64,000 nucleotides of DNA from NCBI RefSeq assembly GCF_002156385.1, contig NZ_MVJM01000002.1, positions 248,001 to 312,000 of the forward strand. Reading direction: 5' to 3'. Below the pieces are notes generated by a model, which worked only from the letters and a program-made list of their open reading frames with translations, made no database searches and was not told where the DNA came from. The stretch's first letter is position 1; every line of letters starts with the position of its first letter. Positions 16,118 through 25,432 of the stretch are shown piece after piece. This DNA comes from Halalkalibacter urbisdiaboli. Lineage in GTDB: Bacteria; Bacillota; Bacilli; Bacillales; Bacillaceae_D. Both the position numbers and the translations under genes were made by a program.

Positions 16118-17629
16118 TCAGCTTCTTTTACTTGCCTTAATTCGTTCTAATTGCTCTACTGCGCCTTCCTGGCTTCCAATATAACGAACCTCAAACTTAT
16201 CTTCAGCGAGTAGACGATTAGCAAATACAAAAATCCGGAACCCTAAAGCGACCTCTAATCGTTTTAAATGCTCACCCTTTGTTCCGAATAAAACTGGAGC
16301 AATACGTGAAGGGATTTCTAACACGAGTGCATCTTCATCCATCCCTTTATACTCCCAGAGAATCCGCTCAATTTTATACGCGTTTGCTTCATCGGAAAGG
16401 ACGGTTCCTTTTCCTTGACAGGTCGGGCATGTCTTTGAAAGGCTTGCCTGTAGGTTTTGTCTTACTTTTTTTCGAGTCATTTCAACGAGGCCTAATCCAG
16501 TAAGCCCAACAACATTCGTTTTCGTTCGGTCATGCTTTAATGCATCTTGAAAAACTTGCAATACTTCAAGCCGATCCTCTTCACGTCTCATATCGATAAA
16601 ATCAATGACAATAATCCCTGCGATATCCCTAAGTCTAAGCTGGCGAGCTATTTCTTTTGCTGCTTCTTTATTTGTACTGCGGATCGTTTCGTCCAAATCA
16701 GTTTTCCCTGTAAACTTCCCCGTATTTACATCAATCACTGTAAGCGCTTCTGTTTGATCAATCATCAAATAGGCACCGTTCTTTAACCATATTTGTCTTC
16801 TTAATGCTTTTTCTAGCTCCTTATCGACCTGATAAGCAGTAAAAATATTTTCACGCTCACGATAAAGCTTTAGCTTTTCCCGTAAAGTAGGATATGGTTC
16901 TAGAAGTTCCTTTAACACTTGATAATCACGATGACTATCGATCACAATTTCCGATACATCAGAAAAAGAAAAGTCACGTACGACTCTTTCTAATAACCCA
17001 GAATCCTGATGAATAAGCGATGGCGCTTTACGATTTTTTCCTTCTTTCCAAATTTCCTGCCAGCACTTTCGTAAGAAGTGTAGTTCCTGCTCAATTACTT
17101 CAGGATCCTGTCCTTCACAAACAGTTCGAATAATGATTCCTTCCTTATCATTAATTAGCTGTTCGCCAATCTCACGCCAACGCTCCCGCTCAATTTCTGA
17201 GGAAAATCGTCTAGAAATGCCCACATAGCCTCCCTCAGGCATATAGACGATATAGCGGCCAGGAAACGAAACGACCCCTGTTAAGCGTGGTCCCTTTGAG
17301 CCAAATCCTTCTTTTGTAACTTGTACTAGAATTTCTTCCCCTTGCGTAACAAACTCTGATACATTGCGTTGTTTCTTTCGTTCTTCATCCTCAGGAGATA
17401 AATAAAAGGATAAAAGATGATCTCGATATAAAAAACCATTTTTATCCCGACCAATATCAACGAATACTGCTTGCATGCCTGGCAACACATTAATGACACG
17501 TCCTAAGTAAATATTCCCTACAATACGGTTTTCAACTGGTCGCTCAATCATTAACTCAACGACGCGATTATGTTCAATAATTGCCGCTCGTCGTTCCCTT
17601 GTTGCCATGTTAAAGACGATTTTTTTCAC
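16118..17629 (-). CDS. rng: ribonuclease G/E family endoribonuclease
   Basis: A 503-residue single-strand-specific endoribonuclease. It has an N-terminal S1-like RNA-binding domain (about residues 37-125, NIYLGRVINVLPGMQAVFVDIG), a central RNase H-like and DNase-like catalytic region with metal ligands in TVIDVNTGK and VIDFIDM, and the zinc-link CPTC motif near residue 404. Length is typical of RNase G (about 490), without the long scaffold domain of RNase E. In several bacilli a gene of this family sits between spoIVFB and rplU, as here; B. subtilis lacks it. It ends in a terminator now split by a mobile repeat. Confidence 0.95.
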   Translation of the reverse strand: MKKIVFNMATRERRAAIIEHNRVVELMIERPVENRIVGNIYLGRVINVLPGMQAVFVDIGRDKNGFLYRDHLLSFYLSPEDEERKKQRNVSEFVTQGEEILVQVTKEGFGSKGPRLTGVVSFPGRYIVYMPEGGYVGISRRFSSEIERERWREIGEQLINDKEGIIIRTVCEGQDPEVIEQELHFLRKCWQEIWKEGKNRKAPSLIHQDSGLLERVVRDFSFSDVSEIVIDSHRDYQVLKELLEPYPTLREKLKLYRERENIFTAYQVDKELEKALRRQIWLKNGAYLMIDQTEALTVIDVNTGKFTGKTDLDETIRSTNKEAAKEIARQLRLRDIAGIIVIDFIDMRREEDRLEVLQVFQDALKHDRTKTNVVGLTGLGLVEMTRKKVRQNLQASLSKTCPTCQGKGTVLSDEANAYKIERILWEYKGMDEDALVLEIPSRIAPVLFGTKGEHLKRLEVALGFRIFVFANRLLAEDKFEVRYIGSQEGAVEQLERIKASKRS

Positions 17630-17659
17630 ATCACGCAGCCCCTTATGCCATTCTTTTTT

Positions 17660-18565
17660 CTATTGTACCTTAATTCGAGGCGATGATGTTTTACTCCTAT
17701 TATTTTTCCTTATTAAATCGACTAAGCGTGCCTGAAGCTGTTTTTCCTCGAACAAAGAATGCAGAAGCATAGGTTCTTCAAGCGCAATTAAATGTTTATT
17801 TTCATCAAAAACCATAATACGATGAAAAAACCCCCTCTGGAATAATTTAACGGTATCCCGGACAAGCCAGGTCTTTGGAGCACGAATCGTTTTGTAACGG
17901 AATGATTGCTGTTTAAATAAAGATTGTCGTGCCATCAAAAAGCGCATAAAGCGAAAATGTCGCTGTCTCCATTCAAGATAATTAGCAAGAATTAAAAAAC
18001 TTAGGACGACCCATAAATTCAAATGAAATGGAAATAGAAAGCCACTAATGATGACTAAGCTTACTAAGGTCGCTCCTGATAACCACCGTGACACCGCTAA
18101 CGCCTTCTGATAAGGCCAACGATATGTACACCATAGTTGAACAAGACGGCCCCCATCTAAAGGGACGACGGGAATTAAATTAAAGAATAATATTGTGAGA
18201 TTATGCCATATGAAAAGTTGATGATCCGCAACAGTCCAAAAAGACGTATCGATGAAAAGAAAAGAAAGACCAATTAACCAAAGGTGTTGAATTGGTCCGG
18301 CAATGATTATAATAAGTTCTTCGCGAAACGGTCGATTGCCATTGTCCTCTACTTCCGCTACCCCACCAAATGGGAGCAATTCAATTTTAAGAATTCTCCA
18401 TTTAAAATAATGGGCCGCAAATGCATGCCCTAGTTCGTGAATAAATACGATAAAAAAAACCATGATGACTTCACGGAAGTAACCTGTTACAATACCCATT
18501 CCTAGTACAAACCAAAAAAAGGGATTGATTTTAATTTTTCTAATGAGTTTCAAGCAATCAGTCAA
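17660..18565 (-). CDS. spoIVFB: intramembrane metalloprotease SpoIVFB (pro-sigma-K processing)
   Basis: A 301-residue site-2-protease (M50) enzyme that cleaves pro-sigma-K in the outer forespore membrane. The zinc site His43-Glu44-x-x-His47 (FIHELGHAFA) and Asp137 in PLDGGR are at exactly the residues known in B. subtilis SpoIVFB. Several hydrophobic segments cover the first 200 residues, and the C-terminal part forms a CBS-like domain that binds ATP in the model species. The gene overlaps spoIVFA by 8 bases. Confidence 0.96.
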   Translation of the reverse strand: MTDCLKLIRKIKINPFFWFVLGMGIVTGYFREVIMVFFIVFIHELGHAFAAHYFKWRILKIELLPFGGVAEVEDNGNRPFREELIIIIAGPIQHLWLIGLSFLFIDTSFWTVADHQLFIWHNLTILFFNLIPVVPLDGGRLVQLWCTYRWPYQKALAVSRWLSGATLVSLVIISGFLFPFHLNLWVVLSFLILANYLEWRQRHFRFMRFLMARQSLFKQQSFRYKTIRAPKTWLVRDTVKLFQRGFFHRIMVFDENKHLIALEEPMLLHSLFEEKQLQARLVDLIRKNNRSKTSSPRIKVQ

Positions 18566-19355
18566 ATGAAATCACTTCACTTGGGTCCACATACGTGTCA
18601 TTTTTTTTCAGGGCAAAGTAGAAAATCCCCTTTTCAGCCTGATCGCTTGTTGAGACGACCCCGATTTTATGTCCTGATTTAATATGGTCATATATATTCA
18701 CTGATACTTCTTCAAGCATGCCGTAAATCGATTCAGTTCCATCAGCATGTTGAACAACTACTGTTTTCCCTAATCCTTGCTCACCATCGCCTACTGAGAT
18801 AACCTGACCTCCCTTTACTGCTTCAACCTCTGCATTCATCCCTGTTTCAACCATTACTCCTCGTCCATTTTGTTTAAAATCTTCACGTATTTTCCCACCT
18901 GATGCAGGGACAGCATACACTAGCTCCGCTTCTGGTTGCTTAGAATTTACATCACCTAAAGCAAAGTCTTCAGTTAAAGGTAAAAGCGCAAGTGGTCTTC
19001 CAAATTGATTTTCATACCAATCGGCAATGGCTGCAAATTGAAACTGTTGTTCATATGAATTTTTTATAAATTGGCGTGCCCCCTCAAGCTGAGTAGAATT
19101 ATTATTAAACAAAATAGCAATGGCAAGAAACAAACTAGTAGCTAATAATGTTCGCATAAGAAAAAAATCTTGTCCTTTTGTTGATGGGGGACTTTCTTGC
19201 CGATTCAAAGGCTGATAGTAAAAGTCAGGATCCTCTCTCGCTTCCTCATGACGGTTCATTAGCATTGATACGGAACTGCGTTGCTTTATATTTTGATCAA
19301 TTGACCGTCTCCTTGTTTCCAACCGTTTTCGAACCTTATTAAGATGCTTGGACAT
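18558..19355 (-). CDS. spoIVFA: SpoIVFA, regulator of SpoIVFB
   Basis: A 265-residue bitopic membrane protein. It has a basic cytoplasmic N-terminus, one transmembrane segment near residues 68-86 (LLATSLFLAIAILF) and an extracytoplasmic LytM/M23-like domain (GVMVETGMNAEVEAVKGGQV...). The LytM metal ligands are not conserved, as in other SpoIVFA. It keeps SpoIVFB inactive together with BofA until the SpoIVB protease signal arrives. First gene of spoIVFA-spoIVFB-rng; a sigma-E-like promoter lies 40-70 bp upstream. Confidence 0.92.
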   Translation of the reverse strand: MSKHLNKVRKRLETRRRSIDQNIKQRSSVSMLMNRHEEAREDPDFYYQPLNRQESPPSTKGQDFFLMRTLLATSLFLAIAILFNNNSTQLEGARQFIKNSYEQQFQFAAIADWYENQFGRPLALLPLTEDFALGDVNSKQPEAELVYAVPASGGKIREDFKQNGRGVMVETGMNAEVEAVKGGQVISVGDGEQGLGKTVVVQHADGTESIYGMLEEVSVNIYDHIKSGHKIGVVSTSDQAEKGIFYFALKKNDTYVDPSEVISFD

Positions 19356-19393
19356 TGGCTACCCCTTCCTTTTTTTACGGACTTCTTACCCTA

Positions 19394-19424
19394 ACTATAT
19401 GACTTGTCCGTTTTTGTTATGACA
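19394..19424 (-). promoter_or_regulatory. possible sigma-E promoter of spoIVFA
   Basis: On the minus strand CATATAGT (19394-19401) resembles the sigma-E -10 element CATACANT, with GTCATAA about 16 bases upstream as a weak -35. spoIVF is known to be sigma-E dependent; the match itself is modest. Confidence 0.35.
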
Positions 19425-19449
19425 TAATAGTAGAAAAGGGGGAGTGGTT

Positions 19450-20073
19450 ATGGAAAAATCCATAATTGGAATTCTTTTAGCAGGAGGACAATCGAGAAGA
19501 TTTGGAAAGCCAAAAGCATTTGCTACATTTCATGGGGAACACTTCTATCAATACAGTTTGAACGCTCTTTCAGTTATATGTGAGCAAACATGGGTTGTTA
19601 GTCATCCTACTCTTTCAAAGCGATTTGAACAAAAACAAGCTCATCCTGTTGTAGAGGATCTAAAAACCTATCAAGGGTGTGGGCCACTTGCTGGAATATA
19701 CACTGTGATGAAGATGACAGATGCAACATGGTATGCAACCGCTCCATGTGATAGTCCTAATATTAAAGGCAAACTCTATTCCATTTTAACGTCATATCAA
19801 AGCAACGATACGTATGCCATCGTTCCAATTGTGAATGGGCGAAGACAACCTTTAATTGCGCTTTACCATCGTTCTTGCCTTCCTTTTATTAAACAACTAT
19901 TAGATGAGAAGCGTAATAAGGTTGGATTTTTATTTGAGCAAGTAAACACAAGATTTATCGAACACCCTTTTTTTGAAGAACATTCAGATTGGTTCATTAA
20001 CATAAATGATGCAGGAGAACAACAACGACTTGAAGAAAACTCTAGTAATCAAAAGGAGAATAGGAGTGAGTAA
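19450..20073 (+). CDS. mobA: molybdenum cofactor guanylyltransferase MobA
   Basis: A 207-residue enzyme that joins GMP to molybdopterin to form the MGD cofactor. The N-terminal nucleotide-binding motif LAGGQSRRFGKPKA and the later GPLAGIYT and APCDSPN segments are characteristic. The ATG at 19450 has GGGGG eight bases upstream; the in-frame GTG at 19444 lies too close to that site. One base separates its stop from the downstream aldo/keto reductase ATG, so the pair is co-transcribed. Other Moco genes are found 6-15 kb away in this window rather than in one operon. Confidence 0.92.
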   Translation: MEKSIIGILLAGGQSRRFGKPKAFATFHGEHFYQYSLNALSVICEQTWVVSHPTLSKRFEQKQAHPVVEDLKTYQGCGPLAGIYTVMKMTDATWYATAPCDSPNIKGKLYSILTSYQSNDTYAIVPIVNGRRQPLIALYHRSCLPFIKQLLDEKRNKVGFLFEQVNTRFIEHPFFEEHSDWFININDAGEQQRLEENSSNQKENRSE

Positions 20074-20074
20074 A

Positions 20075-20989
20075 ATGGAAACACGCAGACTTGGAAATTC
20101 GGATCTCGACGTAAGTGTGATAGGGTTAGGCTGTATGTCAATTGGAGCTGAACGACAACAAGCGAAAGCGATTATAGAAAGAGCGATTGATTTAGGGATC
20201 AATTATCTTGATACAGCTGATTTATATGACCAGGGACTAAATGAGGAAATGATTGGTGACGTAATTAAAGACAAACGCCAGGAAATTATTTTAGCAACAA
20301 AGGTTGGGAATCGGTTTGAAAAAGGCAAAGAAGGCTGGACTTGGGACCCATCAAAACAGCATATTATTCGTTCTGTCAAAGAAAGCCTTCTTCGCTTACA
20401 AACTGATTATATTGACTTATATCAGCTACATGGTGGGACAATCGAAGACAATATTGATGAAACAATTGACGCTTTTGAAGAATTAAAAAAAGAAGGTCTG
20501 ATCCGTCAGTATGGTATTTCTTCGATTCGACCAAATGTCATTCGTGAATATGTAGAACGCTCCTCCATTGTAACTGTGATGATGCAATATAGTCTACTCG
20601 ATCGTCGTCCAGAGGAGCTTTTCCCTTTATTACAGGAGAAACATGTGAGTGTTGTTGCTAGAGGCCCTCTGGCTAAAGGACTTTTAACAGAGCGACCACT
20701 TTCAGAAGCATCTTCGATAAGAGAAAAAGGCTATCTTGATTATACGTATGAAGAGCTCTATCACGTTCAGGAAGCAGTGAAGCAAGTTGGTAGTGTTCGT
20801 TCTCTTCAAGCAAATGCACTATTGTACGATTTATCCCATCCGGTCGTCGCATCAGTCGTAACAGGAGCGAGTAAACTAAGTCAGGTTGAAGCAAATGTTC
20901 AAGCTGTTGAAGAACCCGCATTATCAAATGATGAGCTATTAGCCTTGAAATCATTAACTAAAGCCTCGACATATCAACAACATCGGTAA
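20075..20989 (+). CDS. aldo/keto reductase
   Basis: A 304-residue NADPH-dependent oxidoreductase of the (beta/alpha)8 AKR superfamily. The catalytic tetrad can be read: Asp in LDTADLYDQG, Tyr of DLYDQG, Lys in ILATKVGNRF and His in DLYQLHGGT. The C-terminal cofactor region includes SVVTGASKLSQV. The ATG at 20075 is preceded by TAGGAG; an upstream in-frame ATG at 20006 lies inside mobA. Its physiological substrate is unknown. Its tight coupling to mobA is probably incidental and not seen as a functional link in known pathways. Confidence 0.9.
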   Translation: METRRLGNSDLDVSVIGLGCMSIGAERQQAKAIIERAIDLGINYLDTADLYDQGLNEEMIGDVIKDKRQEIILATKVGNRFEKGKEGWTWDPSKQHIIRSVKESLLRLQTDYIDLYQLHGGTIEDNIDETIDAFEELKKEGLIRQYGISSIRPNVIREYVERSSIVTVMMQYSLLDRRPEELFPLLQEKHVSVVARGPLAKGLLTERPLSEASSIREKGYLDYTYEELYHVQEAVKQVGSVRSLQANALLYDLSHPVVASVVTGASKLSQVEANVQAVEEPALSNDELLALKSLTKASTYQQHR

Positions 20990-20995
20990 ACTAAA

Positions 20996-21033
20996 AAGCC
21001 TTACGATGAGAAATACCACTCATCGTAAGGCTT
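20996..21033. terminator. bidirectional terminator
   Basis: AAGCCTTACGATGAG pairs perfectly with CTCATCGTAAGGCTT around an 8-base loop, with A-rich and T-containing flanks. It lies between the convergent aldo/keto reductase and floT genes. Confidence 0.9.
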
Positions 21034-21081
21034 AGAAAAGAGCCATATCCTTAAGTACTTCTTTTGAAAGCCTCTTTATCC

Positions 21082-22590
21082 TTAAGATTCTTTATCTTCT
21101 TCCTTTAACTCTTCAGAAGTTTGTGCTGTTTCTGCCTTTTCGGTCTCCTTGTCAGCGGCAACCTCAGGCTTAGCGTCATAGTAATGATTATTCACACTAC
21201 CCCGAGAGACAAAACTTTCAAGCATAGCCTTCAAGTCCATCCCGGTACTTTCCTTTAAGCTTTCCTGTAATCCAAGCATCGTTTTCGTAACATTGTTTGT
21301 AATTTTACTTGCAGCTCCATTTGAGTCTGAACCACCCATATCAATCACTTTCATTCCTTCAATTTTAGAAAGAGGCTGAGCAATCTCATGTGCATACTTC
21401 GGTAGCATGTCAATAAACATTTCCAAAATTGCCGCTTCGCCGTATTTTTCCATCGCAGCTGCCATAAGCTCTTTCGCCTCTGCTTCTGCACGACCACGTT
21501 CACGGATAACTTCGGCCTCGGCAAAACCTTTTTCTTTTTCGATTGCCGCTTTCGTTTCCCCATCAATTCGCGCTTTAGCTGCTTCAGCTTCTGATTTTGC
21601 CTTAATGTCATAGGCATCAGCATCGGCTTGTGTTTTACGACGCTTTTGTTCTTCTAGCTCTAACTCAACCTGTCTTTGACGCTCGATATATTGAATTTTC
21701 ATTTCTTCTTCTTTCACTTGCTGTGCAAGTCTTGCTTTTTCCAATTCGTACGCTTGCTCCGACTTCGCTCTTGCTCGTTCAGTTTCTTCTTTGATTTGCG
21801 CTTCCTTCACATCTTTTTCTTTTCTTGACTCCGCAATAGCCGTTAAGCGTTTATTTTCCTCATCCTGAGCCTCTTGGTCGTTTTTCGCTTTATACATTCT
21901 TGTTTCTTTTTCAGCATCCGACTCAGCCATATCAGCCTTTTTGCGAATTTCAGCGATCCGAGGACGCCCTAAATTATCTAAGTATCCATTCTCCTCATCA
22001 GCATCTCGCAGATCATCTAAACCAAATGACGTAATCTTAAAGCCCATGTTATCTAATTCTTTTTGAGCAATATCTTGAACTTGATGATTAAATGATTCAC
22101 GGTCATTATTAATTTCTTCAACCGTCATCTTAGATAAAATAGCACGAAGATTTGTTCCTAACACTTTTGAAACTTCTTCTTCAATTTCATTCTGTTTCTT
22201 CCCGAGAAATTGCTCCGCATAATTGGCAATGCCAATTAATGAATCAGAAATCTTGACGGAAGTAATCGCATCAGCTATAACTGGTACCCCTTGCGACGTG
22301 TATACTTTTGGTGTTGTTAACTTGATTTGAAAGGAATTTAAGTCAACTGGGGTGCACGTTTGAAAGAGCTTTAAGCGAACCCCACCACCACGAATGATTT
22401 TCAGGCTTCTTCCATTTTCATCTGTAAATATTCGAGTATCACTTTCTGGATTACCGAGTTTCGGACCGGTAATGATTAGCGCTTGGTTAGAGCTAGCTGT
22501 CTTATAGCGTTTTTTGAAAATAAAAAAACCAATTGAACCTACGACAAGTAAAATAAACAGAAAAATACCAAGTAAAATGAGCCAAATCAA
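21082..22590 (-). CDS. floT: flotillin-like membrane microdomain protein
   Basis: A 502-residue homologue of B. subtilis FloT/YuaG. One N-terminal membrane helix (about residues 2-26) is followed by an SPFH/PHB domain (ALIITGPKLG ... KIIRGGG ... TSVKISDSLIGIANYAEQFLGK) and then a long charged coiled coil rich in EA repeats (about residues 215-390, AEAEAKELMAAAMEKYG). The C-terminus contains the flotillin-type MLPKYAHEIAQPLSKIEGMKVIDMGG. It organises functional membrane microdomains in the model species. In B. subtilis it is preceded by the NfeD protein YuaF; no such gene is adjacent here. A sigma-W type promoter precedes it, as in B. subtilis. Confidence 0.93.
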   Translation of the reverse strand: MIWLILLGIFLFILLVVGSIGFFIFKKRYKTASSNQALIITGPKLGNPESDTRIFTDENGRSLKIIRGGGVRLKLFQTCTPVDLNSFQIKLTTPKVYTSQGVPVIADAITSVKISDSLIGIANYAEQFLGKKQNEIEEEVSKVLGTNLRAILSKMTVEEINNDRESFNHQVQDIAQKELDNMGFKITSFGLDDLRDADEENGYLDNLGRPRIAEIRKKADMAESDAEKETRMYKAKNDQEAQDEENKRLTAIAESRKEKDVKEAQIKEETERARAKSEQAYELEKARLAQQVKEEEMKIQYIERQRQVELELEEQKRRKTQADADAYDIKAKSEAEAAKARIDGETKAAIEKEKGFAEAEVIRERGRAEAEAKELMAAAMEKYGEAAILEMFIDMLPKYAHEIAQPLSKIEGMKVIDMGGSDSNGAASKITNNVTKTMLGLQESLKESTGMDLKAMLESFVSRGSVNNHYYDAKPEVAADKETEKAETAQTSEELKEEDKES

Positions 22591-22660
22591 ATCTACAATA
22601 ATAAAGCATCACTCCTTTATTTTAATAAACACACACTATTTCCTTGTGTGCTACTTTATG

Positions 22661-22687
22661 TACGTTAGTGACATAAAAAAAGTTTCA
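22661..22687 (-). promoter_or_regulatory. sigma-W type ECF promoter of floT
   Basis: On the minus strand TGAAAC (22682-22687) and CGTA (22661-22664) are 17 bp apart, the sigma-W consensus TGAAAC-N16/17-CGTA. The floT operon of B. subtilis is a known sigma-W target. The start codon is about 70 bp downstream. Confidence 0.75.
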
Positions 22688-22810
22688 CAAATAATCCCTT
22701 TTCTACAAAAAACAACACAATTCTTCCTTCAATCTTAACATATTAATACAATAAATATAAACTTATATCCTTTTTTTACTCTTTCTTGAATTTACCTACA
22801 AAAATAAAAA

Positions 22811-22849
22811 GAGTTGTTCCAGGTTAAAGAACGAACCTTGGAACAACTC
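22811..22849. terminator. terminator hairpin after the xylosidase gene
   Basis: GAGTTGTTCCAGGTT pairs with AACCTTGGAACAACTC around 8 bases, followed on the minus strand by TTTTTATTTT. It is a divergent member of the GGTGTCCC-AAAAGGT hairpin family and ends the GH43 gene. Confidence 0.85.
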
Positions 22850-22853
22850 CCAC

Positions 22854-24422
22854 TTAAACTGGTAAATATTCGAACCAATCAAAATCAGCTACATTTTCAC
22901 TTTTCTGTCCATTACTACTTGCATACATTCCAATATAGGCACCAACAAATCCTCCTGCGACATCACTACTAAGAATTCGGCCATCTACATTCTCAACTAA
23001 CGTCTGCCATTGCTCTGCTTTACTCGCAAAATAATAGCTATAATCTTGCTCAAATGCTTCAACTTTTAAATACAGACGTTGCGTGTTAGCTGTAATTTCC
23101 CGTTCGGCCACGACGGTTTCCACTCCACCTTCCCGCCTTATCAGTCGGATAACCTTTCCTTCTACATTTTGTGTTATCTCCATTCGAAAATGGTAATCAT
23201 TATTTTGTAAAAGCACAACTCCAGCGACTTCATTTTCGTTAGCTGCTTCAAATTCAATCGCTGTGCGAGCCGCAAAATTAATATGTTGCTGACGTCTACC
23301 TACAAAGCTAGGATTACAAAGCTCAGTTATTGATTCAGGCTTTAATTTTAACCTTAGAAAACCAGGACGTTCAGTTAATGAGCAAAACTCACCACGAGGC
23401 GTTCGGATAAAATTCCACCCATCCCCTAGATAAGGCACATCAAAATGGTCGCAAGCTGATTGCGTATCCCACCTATGCTCTGGTAAAGATGGTCGGGACA
23501 TTTCCATTTCAATAAACCCTTTCCCTGGGTTAACGAGCGGCCAACCGTCCTCCCAGCAAAACGGAACAAGAAAGGTCTCTCTTCCTAAATTACGATAATA
23601 GCCACCATAAGGTCTTGATGCAAGACAAACCATCCACCATTCTCCTGCTTGTGTCTCAACGATATCTGCGTGACCTACATTAACGATAGGATAATCTCTC
23701 CCTAAATGACGATGCGTTAAAATTGGATTCCTTTTGCAATTCTCATAAGGTCCTGTAATGGTTTTGCTTCGCGCGATCGTTACAGAATGTGTATGTCCTG
23801 TTCCGCCTTCAGCTATAATCAAATAGTAATAGTTATTAATCTTATATAAATGGGGTGCTTCCTGAGCGTGAATTTGTTTCAACGCCCCGTCCCACAAACT
23901 ATATGAATCTCCAACTAGCTTTCCATTTTTCAAATCTACCTCTTGCAGCCAGATTTCCATATGTTTTGGATATTCTTGCCCGCCTGGTGGACGACGATTC
24001 GCCATACAATAACAGGTTCCATCTTCATCGAAAAAGAAAGAGGAATCAATTCCGGGTGCATCCTCCAGCCAAATCGGGTCAGACCAATCACCAGCAGGAT
24101 CGGTAGTCGTTACATAAAAATTTCGTCGTGCTCCTGTTGCACTTTCTACAAAGGTTGTAATCATATAAAACACACCTTGGTGATAACGAATCGTAGGAGC
24201 ATAAATTCCTTTGGAACAAGGGGTTCCATCTAAATTTAATTGTGAGGTACGATCAAGCACATGTCCTAGCTGGCACCAATTCACTAAATCTCTACTATGA
24301 AAAATCGGAACACCAGGAAAATACTCAAATGTTGAGGTGACAAGATAATAATCATCTCCAACACGACAAATGGACGGATCAGGGTAAAAACCTGGAATAA
24401 TTGGATTTTGAAACGTCTTCAT
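22854..24422 (-). CDS. glycoside hydrolase family 43 beta-xylosidase/arabinofuranosidase
   Basis: A 522-residue inverting glycosidase without a signal peptide, hence cytoplasmic. The five-bladed propeller starts with NPIIPGFYPDPSICRVGDDY, where Asp15 is the expected general base; GIDSSFFFDEDG supplies the pKa-modulating Asp region and IIAEGGTGHTH the catalytic Glu. A C-terminal beta-sandwich (about residues 330-520, ending VADFDWFEYLPV) is the domain typical of GH43 subfamily 11 xylosidases. It would split xylo-oligosaccharides taken up by the cell. The divergent AraC-type gene is its likely regulator. No sugar transporter lies nearby. Confidence 0.92.
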   Translation of the reverse strand: MKTFQNPIIPGFYPDPSICRVGDDYYLVTSTFEYFPGVPIFHSRDLVNWCQLGHVLDRTSQLNLDGTPCSKGIYAPTIRYHQGVFYMITTFVESATGARRNFYVTTTDPAGDWSDPIWLEDAPGIDSSFFFDEDGTCYCMANRRPPGGQEYPKHMEIWLQEVDLKNGKLVGDSYSLWDGALKQIHAQEAPHLYKINNYYYLIIAEGGTGHTHSVTIARSKTITGPYENCKRNPILTHRHLGRDYPIVNVGHADIVETQAGEWWMVCLASRPYGGYYRNLGRETFLVPFCWEDGWPLVNPGKGFIEMEMSRPSLPEHRWDTQSACDHFDVPYLGDGWNFIRTPRGEFCSLTERPGFLRLKLKPESITELCNPSFVGRRQQHINFAARTAIEFEAANENEVAGVVLLQNNDYHFRMEITQNVEGKVIRLIRREGGVETVVAEREITANTQRLYLKVEAFEQDYSYYFASKAEQWQTLVENVDGRILSSDVAGGFVGAYIGMYASSNGQKSENVADFDWFEYLPV

Positions 24423-24553
24423 TTCTATAATTCCTCCGTTTCTTTTACCTTTATCCCTTACAGTTTAGTATAATCATTACAAAAATACTTAGTTGTCTAT
24501 GCGTTTTTTCGGATTTTTTTTAGTGATTTATGCTCTAATCAGGAGGGAGACTC

Positions 24554-25387
24554 ATGGTTAACGAACAAAAATATAGCATTGATGAACAATTTTCGATTCA
24601 ATATATGTACCAAACGGGTTATTCAACGATGGTACGACCACATACTCATTCAACGTATGAACTTTTTTATGTATTAAACGGGGGCAAAGTCTTCTTTATT
24701 AATGAAACTGTCTATATTGCACAAAAAGGAGATTTAATATTAATTCAACCAAATGATATCCATCGAACAAATAGTTCCGATGAATTAAAGTGCGAACGGA
24801 TTCTTCTAAACGTATCAGATTCGTTTATCGATAAAGAACTTACTCGTTTTCATTTTCGCTTTTCTTCTTTTTCACGCTCTTTGTTTCGTTTTAGGCTTAA
24901 TAAACAAGCCATTATTGAAGAATTGCTTCAAAAAATGCTAGAAGAGTGTCAAACAAAACACATAGGCTATGAAACGTATCTCCGTGCATTGCTCATGGAG
25001 CTCCTAATCCTAATGCACCGGTTTGATCAACAAGTGTCAAAGCAGCTTGAACCGCCAACACATCCGTTGTACCAAAAGATCTCTGAAATGGCCCGTTATA
25101 TGAGGAAGCATTACCAATCGAAGTTAACCCTTGCTGAAATAGCACAACGCTTTTTTATTAGTCCTTCTTATTTAAGCCGAAGCTTTAAACTGATTACAGG
25201 ATTCCAGTTTAAAGATTATCTTCAAATTATTCGTGTGCAAGAAGCGAAACGGCTCCTCCGTGAAACAGATAAACCGATAGGAAGAATTGCTGAGGAGGTT
25301 GGCTTTGAATACGTAGCAAATTTTAACGTAACGTTTAAAAAAATCACGGGGATAACTCCTCGTGATTATCGGAAAAGGAAACAATAG
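24554..25387 (+). CDS. AraC-family transcriptional regulator with cupin sensor
   Basis: A 277-residue regulator. The N-terminal cupin (about residues 15-95, HTHSTYELFYVLNGG and GDLILIQPNDIHR) should bind a sugar. Two helix-turn-helix motifs follow (about residues 175-275, LTLAEIAQRFFISPSYLSRSFK and IGRIAEEVGFEYVANFNVTFKK-ITGITPRDYRK). It is divergent from the GH43 gene across 131 bp, so it probably activates that gene in response to a pentose oligosaccharide. An AGGAGGGAG site precedes the ATG. Confidence 0.9.
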   Translation: MVNEQKYSIDEQFSIQYMYQTGYSTMVRPHTHSTYELFYVLNGGKVFFINETVYIAQKGDLILIQPNDIHRTNSSDELKCERILLNVSDSFIDKELTRFHFRFSSFSRSLFRFRLNKQAIIEELLQKMLEECQTKHIGYETYLRALLMELLILMHRFDQQVSKQLEPPTHPLYQKISEMARYMRKHYQSKLTLAEIAQRFFISPSYLSRSFKLITGFQFKDYLQIIRVQEAKRLLRETDKPIGRIAEEVGFEYVANFNVTFKKITGITPRDYRKRKQ

Positions 25388-25399
25388 AAGATTAAAAAA

Positions 25400-25427
25400 T
25401 GCCCCAAAAGGAATTCCTCTTGGGACA
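25400..25427. terminator. short terminator hairpin between convergent araC-type gene and moaD
   Basis: TGCCCCAAAAGG pairs with CCTCTTGGGACA around AATT, preceded by TTAAAAAA. It is a short member of the window's GGGACA...CCAAAAGG hairpin family. Confidence 0.7.
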
Positions 25428-25432
25428 TCGAT

